64,000 nt of DNA from Terebella lapidaria. Taxonomy: Eukaryota > Annelida > Polychaeta > Terebellida > Terebellidae. This document shows positions 23,525 through 35,411 of this stretch, piece after piece. The translations under genes and the position numbers were made by a program. How positions within the stretch are numbered: the first letter of the stretch is position 1; the number at the start of each line of letters is the position of its first letter. The notes under the pieces are model-generated. The model made no database searches. It was not told the origin of the DNA and was given only the letters and a program-made list of their open reading frames with translations. Where the stretch lies: contig OX424569.1 in NCBI GenBank assembly GCA_949152475.1, positions 29,061,950 to 29,125,949 on the forward strand. The letters are read 5' to 3'.

Positions 23525-24727
23525 TAAATAATGGCAATTTTCTTCACATTTTACAATTATAACACCCCACATACAGAGGTGATAATCCCCAATTATTGAG
23601 CTCTTATGTGAAAAAGGAAGACTTGTAGAGAAGAAATAAAACAGTGATTTTTGCACTTAAGAAAGGAAATATTTTGAACAAAAAAGTGAGATTTTCTTTG
23701 GAAATTTTGATTTGACGCCCGATCAAACATGCTCAAGGACAATTTGGGGTTTGTTTCAGATAAATGTATTATTCACCCATATATTACCATCAGTTTGATT
23801 CCCCTTGGACTAAATATGTCAAAATTTTAAAAGAGTTGGTAGTCCTACCCCGCTGCTTAGCACCAAACACTTTCTACCATACTGCTGTCTACACCAATAG
23901 TATTCAAATGTCGCAAAATGCTACCACCACACTCTCAATATAGTATATTTCTAAATTAAGCAAAAATTCCAAGGTTTTAATCTTGACAAAACACAAAAAC
24001 GTAGACAATTTGTTGAAAATATGGTTTCTGTAAGCCAGAGATCACCGACATTAGGTCACATAGGTGCCTTGTACAGGGGACTAATTTATGTGCTGTATGA
24101 AATTTATTTATAAAACACATTTATATGATGGACTGCAATCGATCAAACGGCAAGAGACACATATGGGGTCAAAAATGTGGTTCTACGGCAATATCGAAAA
24201 AAAAATATGGTAAAAAAATCGGAAAAATGCGTACTTGACCAGATATGGTGCCAAAATTGCAAATAATATACCAAATGCATTCTGCAATGCCTAACCTAGC
24301 TTATTTATGATCGACTATATAGGTTGTGGTGATGAATTTCAGAGACACCTAGTATTATCCACCGTTCAATTTTTGGTGGCCATTTCGACACCTTTTTCGG
24401 TTAGGCTGTGTCTGAGTCCAGTAGTCCTCAGTGAAAGTGTATAATATTTTACAGTGATTTGAAATATTGGTTACTATATGAAAATAAAGAAAATAAAAAG
24501 GCACTAACTCCATGTCTTTAGCATTCAAGGGGGGGGGGATAAACACCGCCGCTATTAGCATGTAGATATAATCCTACATATGTAATAAAAATCCACGTGA
24601 ACGAAAACTATGGTTGCAATGGTGAAAAATTCATGAATACCGCACACACTATCCACACACAAATTAAAGAAATGCCACAAAACCTGCTAAAAATCTATAA
24701 TACACAAAATTCCATGTCCTCGGTTTA

Positions 24728-25184
24728 GGTATACGAACACATATAGGATTGCCATTTAACTCCATTATAACGTTTTATGAGAGAAATCACTTTCAAAATG
24801 TTTCAATTTTCATAAAATTTCAGTATGTTGAAGCAATATATATAACTTACAAAATATTAAAAAATCAGCACATGTTGTTGGAATAGATCAAACGCTACAA
24901 GCATTTGACTGTTAGCTGCTGACACCTGGCGAATTCCTCAGAAAGCAAACTCCCAGAAAGGGCCGGTTTGTTTATATGTATTCATGCGCACAGTAACAGC
25001 TCCAATCAACATGAAAATTCACATGTACATAGAGGAATACCCATAATACCACTATACAAACCAAAACAGAGACATTTTAAAGTGATACATGTGCATTTGG
25101 AGGAGAAACTGGGAGTTTTTAAATAGTATAGTACTTTGATGCCTCATTTTGACCATATAAGGAAATCAATACAGGTCCATAACC
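24728..25184 (+). repeat. 457-bp direct repeat, right copy
   Basis: Identical to 23068-23524 as read. Homology stops at ...CCATAACC, after which the two flanks are unrelated. Confidence 0.9.
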
Positions 25185-26380
25185 ACATGCTCATCGTTGG
25201 TGAGCAAAAGAAACTCGAATGTGCAAACTCCTATTGTAACAACTCTTTCGCCGGGAGTAATTGTCTCCACCTACCGAAAGAAAATTCCCTCTCACGGAGA
25301 TCAATTCACTTCACGCTCCCTCAACACCATAATACCACCATTACTGGGAGGAACTTGTCCATGCGTGTATTGATTCTTACCTGCAAATTTTTGTCGAGTT
25401 GCCCATTATTTTTGGCAAAGTGTGGTTTAGTTACACTTTCCACATTAGAGATCATGGTGTTTGTTTTTGCTGAACCCCCCACCCGACCCACACTTTTCTG
25501 AGATCAAGTGTGAATGGGCCCCGAGGTTTTTGTCTAGTATCTTGGCATTGAACTATAGATCAGCCAATACGGCTCTATAACATATATACTTTCGATTTCC
25601 AAAGGACCTTTTAGACAAAATGAAAAATCTGCGTGATGTATTTACTGAGTAAATCATTACGGTTATCCTGCAGGTGAAAAAGAACATAACAAGAACGTCG
25701 CGCGAGGCTTTCCATATCTGACTCAACTTGCAATGATATTTATTAACAACTGGGAAAATGAGTGGATATGCAAGTACACTCTGTACTGGTGCAGCATGGG
25801 TGGCAGCATAACTGGTCAGGGGGCGCTACATACCCCACACCCTCTTCTGGGGAAGAGTGAAAAAGTCAAAATGTTTACTTATGTCTTTAAAACATGTAAA
25901 TTATTTAATCATATGATTCTATCGTCAATTCCATCTAAATTCTCAAAAAATGCAAGTATATATTATTATGTCGTTTACATTAAACCGAGAAGTGACAAAT
26001 CACACACACTTTGCGTGGAAGAAAGCACGCAAAATTGACAGGATCGATATGGGCTTAATAAGTAAATGATGAAAAGTATAGTCAAAAGGCAAATATATAA
26101 AAGGTATGAAATCTGCTGAATGAAAACCAAGTTAGTTAAGAGCCAGGAGAACCTCAGAATCAACCTCAGAACACCAAAAAAGCTCTGGCTTCTGGGGCCC
26201 TTGAGCGCACCCCAGACTACAAGATATGCTGGCAGTTCATAGATATATCAAATCTACTAAACGATTTTTCTAATTATGAATTACATGGAGCGTCCCGGGA
26301 TTCAGTGAACACTGATGCATACTCAATACCACATTTTTACGCCACTATGTTCACGTCTAGTCCTTACCTGCACATAACCC
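25185..26380. other. Gene-free stretch
   Basis: Open frames at 25136-25501 and 25733-26038 have no domain, and the first begins in the direct repeat. No gene is supported. Confidence 0.5.
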
Positions 26381-26771
26381 AACGATTGATTAACGGGGAT
26401 TGTTCCCACCTGCACCGAATCATTTGCTGGTCATACTTAGATACAACACAATATCATACTGAAACATCCAACACTCTGTTATCACACATACATAGATCTG
26501 CGATCGGTTAACGGGGGTTGTTCCCACCTGCACCGAATCAATTGCTGATCTCACCCACATACAACACAATAATAATACTGAAACATTTAACTCGAAAGTC
26601 ACGTGTCTATAAATCCACGATTGGTTAACGGAGGTTGGTCCCACCTGCACCGAATCAATTGTTGGATACATCATATACAATGCTCAAGAACTATCTCCAT
26701 ATATATACAACACGGTCCATCTTGTGAGTGGTTACCGGGGGTTGTTCCCACCTGCACCGAACCACCCACTA
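26381..26771 (+). repeat. Tandem repeat, four units of about 108-118 bases
   Basis: The core CGATTGGTTAACGGGGGTTG plus TTCCCACCTGCACCGAATCA occurs four times, with CACCTGCACC near 26408, 26526, 26642 and 26750. The spacers contain ACAACACAATA and CTGAAACATCCAAC-like strings. The most variable part is between cores. It is noncoding. Confidence 0.85.
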
Positions 26772-27163
26772 GGATGTTCTGTTACAGTCTCCATATACTC
26801 AATCATAACATTGCTTATGCATCAGAGGTCATCGTAAAAAAATTGTACAGTGTAAATACTATAAATATGTATAATTTTAAGTAACATGTAAGAAGGTGTA
26901 TATTGTATAATAAATAAATTGTATATAATTGTATATATTTGTATTTTATGTATATATTTGTACACTTATGTATGATATGCTACATTTTCTATAGTGATGT
27001 GTATACATGACTATGCACTTATGTACATATTCACTAGCAGAGATCTTAATATAGGCTTCGTCCTGATCATTGATGCTTTCTTTTGATAAACCAAAATGTA
27101 CGCTGGTTCACTCGCTCTGCTCGGTCACGATTTGTGCAAGTTGATGTTTTAATGAACGACTCC
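26772..27163. other. Gene-free AT-rich stretch
   Basis: Consists mainly of TGTATAAT/TATATATTTG-like low-complexity sequence around 26880-27000. No gene is seen. Confidence 0.6.
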
Positions 27164-27236
27164 AACAAATTAGCGGTAGTCGTTGGCACCCCGTGATTCC
27201 GCAGTTTGTGCCCGGGTTCAATGGCCGTTGTCCGAC
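27164..27236 (+). repeat. tRNA-like relic, probable SINE head
   Basis: TAGCGGTAGTCGTTGGC (from 27171) resembles a pol III A box, and GGTTCAATGGCC (from 27215) resembles a B box. The 44-base spacing is that of a tRNA. The acceptor and T stems no longer pair, so this is not a functional tRNA. No clear SINE body was followed downstream. Confidence 0.4.
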
Positions 27237-28549
27237 TTGCAACCTGCTGGCAATGAACAGAAATCAAGCACCACGGGAAGGATGAAAACAAGTTTCGGAA
27301 GAACCTTTCAGAAAACCCTATCGACCAGAGAAGCATAGTATGGGACGCGTTTACATCAATAGGAAAATGGGATTACATGACATGAACTAAATGTGATATA
27401 AACGTGAGATTCATCTGTACCATTATTCGATATTTTCACATGTACGAAATATCCTACTTCGCCCAACATAAAAAAATCGAAATACTTGCCTGTCCTTAGA
27501 CGTGGAAAATTGTCAGTTCTTTTGTTACCTTTGCCACTTCCAATAATACTTATTGGCCAGCGTGTGCTCTTCTAAGTTTGGGTAAAAACAGACCCATGGA
27601 GGGTAGGCATGGGCGGCCCCGGTCCTGCTATCATTTGTTTTAAATATAGCAATCTCAACAAAAGGATTACTTTCAATAATGATATTTCTGATTGTTTCAA
27701 TGAGGTTTTACATTTTAATCTTGTGAATAAACGCATATACTGTGAGAGCTTTGCTTTGCAATATATTTGGACCCGACTCCACGAGGGTCAAGCGTACCTG
27801 AAGTATTTGGAGGAGCATTGACGCTCCAAAATTATTGGGAGTGAGAACGTGTGTTATTTTGATATAAACGTCATGGTGGAGCCAAATAGTGTAAGAGTAG
27901 GCTGCAAAAAACATAAAGAACTCGCCTACGGTGTACAGGCAACGCACTGTCAAAATTTCCGGGAATCAAAGCCGACGATGTTGGTTTACCGTAAACCATA
28001 CGCATACAGTAGCACAACAACAAAAATTGAACTAAATTTCTGATGTTGGCAGAACAATTACGAAAGGTTGCCAACTTATAGTTTCCGAATATAAAAGTGT
28101 GATGAAAGAATGTGATGAAAAATATGTTTCATACACATCATTAAAACCATTGAAGGTCTGAACTCGGATATACTTATATAGATATGTTCTTGTTTATTTA
28201 TTATATGGAGATTATGGAGCAATTTAATCCATGAAATTAATGTTATTAATCACACAAATTTTCCCATCCACACATATGTCCGCTAGCCAGAAAAACAATT
28301 CTCTGCACTGTAGGCTATTTGTTTTATAATAAGACGGGTGGGCGAACACAGAAATGCATAATGTGGGTCACGTACTGATAACAGCTAGACAGGCTATAGA
28401 CTCATGAAATTTTACTCAAATAAGAAGACGAATCGCTTAGGGCATTCATTCAATAGTATTACCATGCATGCATTCAAACACACCATTAACTTCGCTGTTG
28501 CTATTTAGTTAACACACAACGTCAACTAATATAAATCATTGGATTTTAC
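27237..28549. other. Gene-free stretch
   Basis: The minus-strand open frame at 27067-27336 overlaps the tRNA-like relic and has no domain. Other frames are short. No gene is supported. Confidence 0.5.
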
Positions 28550-28699
28550 GAAATAGAGAAACCCCGAGGAACAGGGGGTTATTCAACATGGTCGAGGGCG
28601 GCAGCCCGAGACTATGTTGAATAACTCCCTGTTACTCGAGGGGTTTCTCTATTTTAAACCATACAGAAAACTACTCAGCCGTGACCGTCAGGTGTTTAA
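28550..28699 (-). mobile_element. Foldback-containing dispersed repeat, left part (interrupted copy)
   Basis: 28550-28654 is the foldback: GAAATAGAGAAACCCC...GGGGGTTATTCAACAT pairs with ATGTTGAATAACTCC...GGGGTTTCTCTATTT. The loop is GC-rich (GAGGGCGGCAGCCCGAG). 28655-28699 continues the repeat seen at 17095-17198 in inverted orientation. The repeat resumes at 29593-29645 after the inserted TTAA-flanked element. Confidence 0.8.
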
Positions 28700-29592
28700 A
28701 GTACTAGTATAGTGAAAATTTGATGTGAATTTATATGAAAGATCTCATTAATCTGAGCAAAATATTTTTACGGCATGTAAATATCACAATCCGTTCAAAA
28801 GTTATAGCACTTTGAAGACTGAAATCGGCAAATTTGCTTTTTCAAAACAATTTAGCTAATTAGTATGCAAATGAGATATTCATGACGTCATCGGGGGAAG
28901 TTGTTTTAATTAGGTACTTTGATATGTATTTTTCATTCATTTAATGTTATGATTATTCATCAAAACTTATTCTATACAGATTTTAATATGAATAATCAGT
29001 GTTTTCACTTTTTCTGTTGTTGTCAAGGTAACCAGTGACCTGGTATGGCCCATAGCAACCATGGTTGCTAGGGCCAGCAACCCACTTAGAACAGGGTATG
29101 CACAAATAAAAATGGTGCCAACTTGAGATCTATAATAATTCATTTCATAAATAATCGACAGAAAGTCTGTGGAAAGACTGAGTTGGCAGTTAATGGCCAT
29201 GGCAACCATGGGTAACTACGGCTATAGGGAACAACTAGTAACCATAGCAACAGTAGAGTTTATATGGATATTGACTATGTATGGTACATAATAATATGCA
29301 CTAGTCAGATCGTCAGAACCTTCAATAAGAATCATTATATCATGGCTTGAAATTTCCTAATTAAAATTTGTTCCCCTCGTGACGTCATGAATTCTCATTA
29401 GCATCTAATTTGCATATTAATGAGTTGCTAGAACTTTTCAAGTGGCTTCTGTAATGTAGTGCCGGAATGGCAGTTTCAAATGGCTGTAACTTTTGAACGG
29501 ATAGAGATATTGATATACCGTAAAGACCATTTTGCTCAGATCAATGAGATCTTTCATATAACAAAACATCAAATTTTCACTTTACTAGTACT
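28700..29592 (+). mobile_element. 893-bp TTAA-flanked inverted-repeat element, nested insertion
   Basis: TTAA at 28696-28699 and again at 29593-29596 flank an element starting AGTACTAGTATAGTGAAAA and ending TTTTCACTTTACTAGTACT. The terminal inverted repeats agree over about 27 bases with one mismatch, and weaker inverted similarity runs over 200 bases inward (ATGAAAGATCTCATT...; CATGACGTCA on both sides). The uninterrupted repeat copy at 17.1 kb lacks it, confirming insertion with TTAA duplication. TTAA targeting is typical of piggyBac-type transposases, but the termini are not the usual CCC/GGG. No ORF is present, so it would depend on a transposase elsewhere. Confidence 0.88.
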
Positions 29593-29645
29593 TTAACCAA
29601 CATACCGCATTGATTAAACACCTACGAGAACAATGCAAGTATGTT
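29593..29645 (-). mobile_element. Foldback-containing dispersed repeat, right part
   Basis: Reverse complement matches 17101-17155 (CGCATTGTTCTCGCAGGTGT and following). Together with 28550-28699 it forms one repeat copy split by the nested element. Confidence 0.75.
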
Positions 29646-30155
29646 TTAAATTGTATTCCACATTGTCATTTTACAATCGATTTTCGGATGCTGTATGTGC
29701 TCAGCCCATATAAGGCTTTATTATATACTGCTAAGAATCCCGACGTTGTCATTGGTTAAAAGCTGGTCACGTGTCTATGCATAAAACTACATATTCACCG
29801 GACCAGCCGGTGAAGTTTTTTTGATATTCACCGATCGGTCCATATCATATATATGTACCTCTCGCCAAAGAGCATCTCAAATGCTTTGTCATGCTTGTTT
29901 TTAGTTTACTAGTATCGCGTATCCAGTGATATAGTGAATTGAATGAGCTTGTTTCAGAAATCATTCCTCGTTTGTTTATAGTATTCCTGAAAAATTGACA
30001 TCAAACTGAAATTCAAAGGCCTGACTGCTGGACTGGCGCAGTACTTATTCGAATCAACACATTTGAATGTATTGTGTTTATATCATAACATCCACGTCAT
30101 ACATAAACATTGCTTCAGTATTTGCAGGAACTTATCACATGTATTATATAATAAA
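29646..30155. other. Gene-free stretch
   Basis: Contains short dyads such as TTCACCGGACCAGCCGGTGAA near 29796 and a string ATGTACCTCTCGCCAAAGA near 29853. That string also occurs in the foldback at 30156-30300, so this may be a decayed relative. No gene. Confidence 0.5.
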
Positions 30156-30300
30156 ACAAATATTAACTTTTGGTTTCGGTGAATACGTGAAAATATGTAC
30201 CTCTCGCCAAAGATATATTCACCTCGCAAGCTCGGTGAATATGTCTTTTGCGAGAGGTACATATTTTCACGTATTCACCTCACCAAAAGTCAATATTTGT
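30156..30300. mobile_element. Foldback (hairpin) MITE-like element
   Basis: ACAAATATTAACTTTTGG...GTACCTCTCGCCAAAGATATATTCACC pairs with GGTGAATATGTCTTTTGCGAGAGGTAC...CCAAAAGTCAATATTTGT over about 65 bases per arm. The loop is TCGCAAGCTC. Gene-free. The open frame running through it is an artefact of the hairpin. Confidence 0.85.
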
Positions 30301-33300
30301 ATAGTATGTGCACATAAAGTCCACATAAAACTCTATGTATTCAGGCCATATGAGCACAAAATAGATTAAATAGCGTGTCCTCTTTCTGGGGAAATGTACA
30401 CTCTACTTCTATTTTAATGTTCTATTGTACGTTGTGGTTCCTGACAAATACTTCACACACATTAGGCTATTACCCTTTTTACGTCAGTCAGTTTTGTTCA
30501 AATGAGCATTCACTGTCATGATCAATGTTTTTGCCGACAACCAAATATGATATGGGGCAGAATGGATTTCCTTTTGTATGACATGGGAAACGGACACCTG
30601 TTAGTACAAGTTTATCAATAATGAGATATGTGTTTCAAACCTAACTTCTTTCCACGGGATATTGGTTTGTTGTATTGAATAGTATGTTCATGTATATTCG
30701 GCCAATTCTAATGACAAAAGACAGGTCTAAATATTTTCGTTTGAACACTTGAAGTGTTACACAACATGAAAACAAACGTATGTATTTCCGTGTTACTGGA
30801 CCTCTGCTCCAATAACTAATATTGGTATGGCGTTGTGTCAGTGCTAAGTGATGTGTTATCCATAATTTGCATCAGGTTACGGTCGAACGACGTTAAAAAC
30901 TCGTATATACTAGTATGCTGTTTTGTACGTGTGGTAGACTCGACAGTCTGCGCGTGGTATCGTTTCGATTTTCTAACGGATTTGAGAATAATAGGTTTTT
31001 GTCTTGGTGCCTGAGTATGATGCATGATAGGCGTCGTACCATTCGCTTCCTCCATTTATTTTGCGAATATAATAAGAAAAGAAAAGCAACCCTTTCGGAA
31101 CATTGGGATAGAGTTACGCAAACTCAATCGCAATAGCAAGATGCCGAATTCTTTTCATAATAACTACACCGAGAGGGAGTATCCGAATTATTCTGTCAAA
31201 TAGAGACTGTGTTCGTAGTTGAGAAAACAACATAATAATGAACAAATGTGTATATTCTCCTCTCATTCATACATGTGTCTTTAAGGAGTTAAGAATATTA
31301 AGATATTGACGTCATCACGATCTACTTTATACGTACAGCAAATGGGTATCAAGTACACAGTATTACTTGTTTTAATTTCTTAATTTCATTTTGTTCAATC
31401 GATGGCGGGTGCCACATGTGGGGCATCATTCATGGAACACCTGATTTCACCTTCTTATGGTGAGTGTTCATTGAGTGTTCATTGAGTGTTCATGGACTTC
31501 CATAAAATTGTCTCGATATTGTTTGATGCTAGTTTTTGACATTGGATAACGGACTCGATTTTGTTCACTCACAAATACTAAATACTTGCATATTGGTATC
31601 ATGTTTATTAATATTTAGACTATGTAATGTCATCTAACAAATGGTAAATTCCGTCACGTCTGTGTGAGGTTGAAGCACATAGTTGAGAAGCTCTCGGTCA
31701 CTGAAAGAGAAAAGCAACCCTTCTGTAATTTCTATTATTAATTTCCTTTCTTGTTGACAATACCTCCAGATATTTTTTTTCACGGAGATTGATACTTGTT
31801 AGAAAAGCAGAGTAAATACGGGAACACGCCCTGGAAATGTACAAACAATGGTGTATGCGAAACGAGGTCAGCGAATCAATGGTATTGACTCCAATTGATG
31901 ACACAGAAGACCATTGTCATTGTCCTATTGTGTGGTCACCACGCAACATGAAATAATTAATAGCGTCGTCAAAGCCTCGGGCATAAACACCCAGCAGATT
32001 GTTGTGTCTCTTCCCAGGAAAATACTACATAGAAGTTGGATTGGCTCAGAACCAAAATTAGTTATGTAGTGATTTGATTTCGTATCGGAAAATGATACAC
32101 CTCATCTATGGGGAGTCAATATATACATGAATAAAAAATAAACAAATTTCGAGGAAATGGTTGGGTCTCTGATATAGAAAATGACCACCATGCACGTTTT
32201 ACATGTAGATAGAAAATTACCACCATTTTTAAAAAAAAAGCAGAAAAAAACTAAACCAGAAAAAAAACCTCCTTGTTGATTTATTTTTTTTAGGCATAAA
32301 TCTCAGATTTTCAGAAATATTCGACTGCAGTTAACAGAAAAACACAGGACGCCGTAATAGGTTATTGAAACCATTAGTTCGGTAACCTAAAAGCACCCAT
32401 TGCAATCCGTTAAAGACTGCTAATCAATGCCTTATATTTATCCGATTAAAGCGATGGATATTAACCATATAGGAACACAACCAAACACATCATATGTTCC
32501 GCGATAGAATTCAAATGAGCCGACTATAATGACATATACGCCAGTTCTAGTTCTGATGAGCGAGATAACTTTAAATTGGTGTTCCCAACGAAGGAAAACA
32601 ACCGGCATCAGGTATACCGCTCGATGGTGTCCACCTTGACGCGTGCCTCATTTGATTGTTATGCATGACATTTGATATTGATATGACAGTTCATGTTTTC
32701 CTACTCGAGGGCAATTGTTCAAATATATCAAATGACGAAAGTTCTCAGTGCACGTGAATATTTGTAAGCAGCACAAAAGTAGAATTGATCGTTCATGTTG
32801 TGTCCTTATAATTATAACCAATATTTAGAATCACATGAAATTAGAACCAATATTATTAAAAATATTTTTTGTTGGCGAACGCATTTTTGTAAATATGTTG
32901 TGCAACTTAACTATGACGTGCGTTATATATTTACAACTGTCGAGTTCCATTTAAGATTGAGAGTGCATGACAGGTCTATGTCACACGCTTCCTATCAAAC
33001 CGTTCATGGACATGGCACGGGGGTGTCCCTACCAGTCCATGAATCTACCCTGGTGTCAACCAGGCCCGGTGATCATAACACCGACGGACCCTATGGTGTA
33101 ATCATCCCCATTCTTGAGTCATACCACCAGGAAGTCCCCCAATATTGCACTCGTAGTTTTTTTTTCCGATTTTCCGTAGAGTTGTCGATTATTTTTTGAC
33201 AACATGTGACCTCAGCTGCAGTTTCCACAAAAGAACAAACAGTGTTTGTCTTGCTTAAATAGTTGTAATATCGTGGACTCAACACTTAGGTTACGTACGA

Positions 33301-33498
33301 AAAAGTTCCTATCCAGTGATCATAACTGAACAAATTAACACTTATAATAACACTTATAGTACACTCACGCTGAACAATATATCAACTCCCGTGTGTGTGC
33401 CAGGGACATATTTTCACCCTCACAATCAATTATATTCGGAACAAAATGCAGATAAACTGTAACAAATAACTGTGAAAAATTAGCCCGAAGGCTAAGAC
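30301..33498. other. Gene-free stretch
   Basis: No domain-bearing frame was recognised, including the 134-codon plus-strand frame at 32795-33199. A short triplication of TGAGTGTTCAT lies near 31460-31490. The string GGTTATTGAAACC...CGGTAACCT near 32360-32390 resembles the right end of the host repeat at 44152 and may be another copy's end. Confidence 0.45.
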
Positions 33499-34651
33499 AG
33501 GTTACCGGACAATATTTGTGTTATAGTTTAGATATTAGCCATTTTGTCCCGTGACCTTGAAAATAGGATCACTGATCAAATGCAACGTCATGAGAATATC
33601 CAGCAAACATGAATATGATTCCCCATATGTCCACACCTGATCGCTAAGCTGTAAATCCAATAACAAGTAGGATAAAATGACAGTTTTGTTATATGACCTT
33701 GAAAATAAGGTCGAAGGTCAAATTGAAGGTCATCAAAATTTTCGGCATACAGCATTCCCTATATGTGCACAATTGATTCCTAAGCTGTAAAGTCGATAAT
33801 AGGCGAGATATTAGCCATTTTGTTCTCTGACCTTGAAAATGAGATCAAGGGTCAAATTCAAGGTCATCAGAATATTCAGCATGTATCATTTTCTATATGT
33901 CCACAATTGGCTCCCAAGCTATGAAGTCGATAAGAAGCGAGATATTGACCATCTTGTCCTGTGACCTCGAAAATGAGGTTAAATGCCGGAATCAGGGTCA
34001 CGACAATATTTAGCTCATATCATTTTTTGAGCACATGATATGTTCACGTCTATTTCTATATGTTCACAATTGATTCCTAAGCTGTAAAGTCGATAACAAG
34101 GGAGATATTAGTCATTTTGTGATGTGACCTTGAATATAAGCCCAAAGGTCAAATTCAAGGTCAGCATATATCATTTATATATCAAGGTCAGCATATATCA
34201 TATAACATATATCAAGGTCAGCATATATCATTTCCTATATGTCCACAATTGATTCCTAATCTCTAATCTCAATATTAAATGAGATATTTGGACAAATGTG
34301 CCCCATTATAAACCATAAGATAATTTAACATGGAAAAGTCTCATTTGGGCCGAGTATGGGCAAAAATGGCCCACTTTGAGCGATTCAAGGGTAACGTAAC
34401 TTATACACATAAAGGGGCACATATAGGAGAAATCAACAAGAGAAAAAGTTACTGAACAGATTGTGAGAAAACGACCGCCAAAGTCCAAAATTGGCTATTT
34501 TTCGTCAAAAATGGCCGCCATTTTGAAAAAAATGCGAAAATCAAAAAAGTAAAAAATACCTCATTCTCAGAATATTATTGTGCCGATTTTGCCCAAAGAT
34601 CGCGGCAGGAGTCTTTGCAAAACGCTAACCAGTTTTACGGCCTATTTTTAG
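33499..34651 (+). mobile_element. Left part of a host repeat interrupted by the LTR retrotransposon
   Basis: Begins CAGGTTACCG, matching as an inverted terminus the CGGTAACCTG that ends the right part at 44152. 33522-34270 is a tandem array, listed separately. The part after it contains TTTTCGTCAAAAATGGCCGC and ends in ACGGCCTATTTTTAG. The sequence resumes after the retroelement with TATTTTTAGTCAAAATTTCGG. The whole would be about 1.3 kb without the insertion. Confidence 0.65.
33522..34270 (+). repeat. Tandem array of ~130-base units with TGACCT/AGGTCA half-sites
   Basis: About five to six diverged units built around GAGATATTAGCCATTTTG, TGACCTTGAAAATGAGGTCA and CAAATTCAAGGTCATCA, then ATATGTCCACAATTGATTCC. 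A short inner triplication of ATCAAGGTCAGCATATATCA occurs near 34160-34230. The units contain everted (TGACCT-N8-AGGTCA) and near-direct AGGTCA pairs, similar to nuclear-receptor half-sites. No function is implied. Confidence 0.85.
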
Positions 34652-34662
34652 ATCGCTTCAGT

Positions 34663-35294
34663 TCGGAGCGTGCGTTGCCCAGCAACGCACTGTACTCAAT
34701 CGCGCCCAGTAAACTATAACAATGGTTTGACCTAGTTTCTCCTCCCGCCTCTTGGCCCGATATATATGCGAGTATTGGCTTGATCTGAGAGATCGCCCCA
34801 GAGCAAGCTGAGAGGCAGGACGAGAGGCTCGCCATGAGCTTTACGTCCCTGTGTCTTGGGTAAGGCCCTTGCGGGCCCTGGGGACGATTTCCATTGGGGG
34901 CCGGGCTGGGGTAGAGACAGTTGCTGACTTGGGGGCGCAAGCCCTGTGGATCGCCAGTCTCTTCTCCACCCGGGGTGGTGTGACACAGGCTCTGGCAGAC
35001 CGTCGGGCTGGCTCAGAGTTCCATCTCTGTGACAGTGCCTTCGGCGAGGCCGGCCAGCAACATGCCCACGTGTACGGGTTCCGTGGTGCCGCTCCCATGG
35101 CATCTCGGGCTCTACATACGGCTACATTACCTTAACTGTGTAATATGCATGTTGTAGTTAAGGTGTTGGTGAGGATGCATATGTTATGTCGTAGTGTATG
35201 ACGGCGGGACTCGTTCCGGGCTGACTGTACCTGGTTGTAGTGTTCCGTAGAGTAGTGCCGGACGCCCTGTAGCGGGCACCCGCCGAACTATACA
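34663..35294 (+). repeat. 5' LTR
   Basis: 632 bases, matching 43369-44001 with about 14 substitutions and one single-base indel. Starts TCGGAGCGTGCGTTGCCC, where TGCGTTGCCCAGCAACGCA is a perfect short dyad, and ends CGCCGAACTATACA. The ends do not begin TG in the usual way; the true terminus may lie a few bases out. Contains a TATA-like box at 34761. Confidence 0.9.
34761..34768 (+). promoter_or_regulatory. TATA-like box in the 5' LTR
   Basis: TATATATG follows CTTGGCCCGA. The same string is kept in the 3' LTR at 43467-43474. It is a plausible retrotransposon core promoter. No AATAAA is visible in the LTR, so the polyadenylation signal is unclear. Confidence 0.45.
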
Positions 35295-35295
35295 G

Positions 35296-35314
35296 TGGTG
35301 CCGTGACCAGGATC
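35296..35314 (+). promoter_or_regulatory. Primer-binding site, probably tRNA-His
   Basis: TGGTGCCGTGACCAGGATC starts one base after the left LTR, in the position of a minus-strand primer site. The first 11-12 bases are the complement of a ...TCACGGCACCA 3' end, which from memory is the acceptor end of animal tRNA-His. The remaining bases depend on the T stem of the host tRNA. Confidence 0.7.
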
Positions 35315-35411
35315 AGCCCGACGGCGTTCCATCACAGCCTAACGTCACAGTCCCTTGCTCCCTCGTCCCTGGGGACCGTCCGCTCCTCCGGGACCAGACA
35401 CGCATAAAAAG

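Larger units (their letters stand above)
23068..25184. mobile_element. Candidate young non-autonomous element bounded by 457-bp identical direct repeats
   Basis: The segments 23068-23524 and 24728-25184 are identical by eye over 457 bases and flank about 1.2 kb of noncoding AT-rich sequence. The repeat starts GGTATACG and ends CATAACC (GGT...ACC). The outer flanks both read ACAT (23064-23067 and 25185-25188), as expected of a 4-bp target duplication. This fits a small LTR-type element without genes, but the ends are not TG...CA and no polypurine tract or clear primer site is visible. A recent local duplication or an assembly artefact remains possible. Confidence 0.5.

Noticed and set aside
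26381..26771. Spaced repeats as a CRISPR array
   Set aside because: Spacers are repetitive too, the period is over 100 bases, and the context is animal DNA.
27067..27336. 89-codon minus-strand frame as a possible exon
   Set aside because: It overlaps a tRNA-like relic on the other strand, has no domain, and its splice signals are not convincing.
34732..35140. Open frames of 85-123 codons on both strands in the LTRs
   Set aside because: They are opposite-strand shadows in GC-rich LTR sequence, repeated in both LTRs, with no protein motifs.
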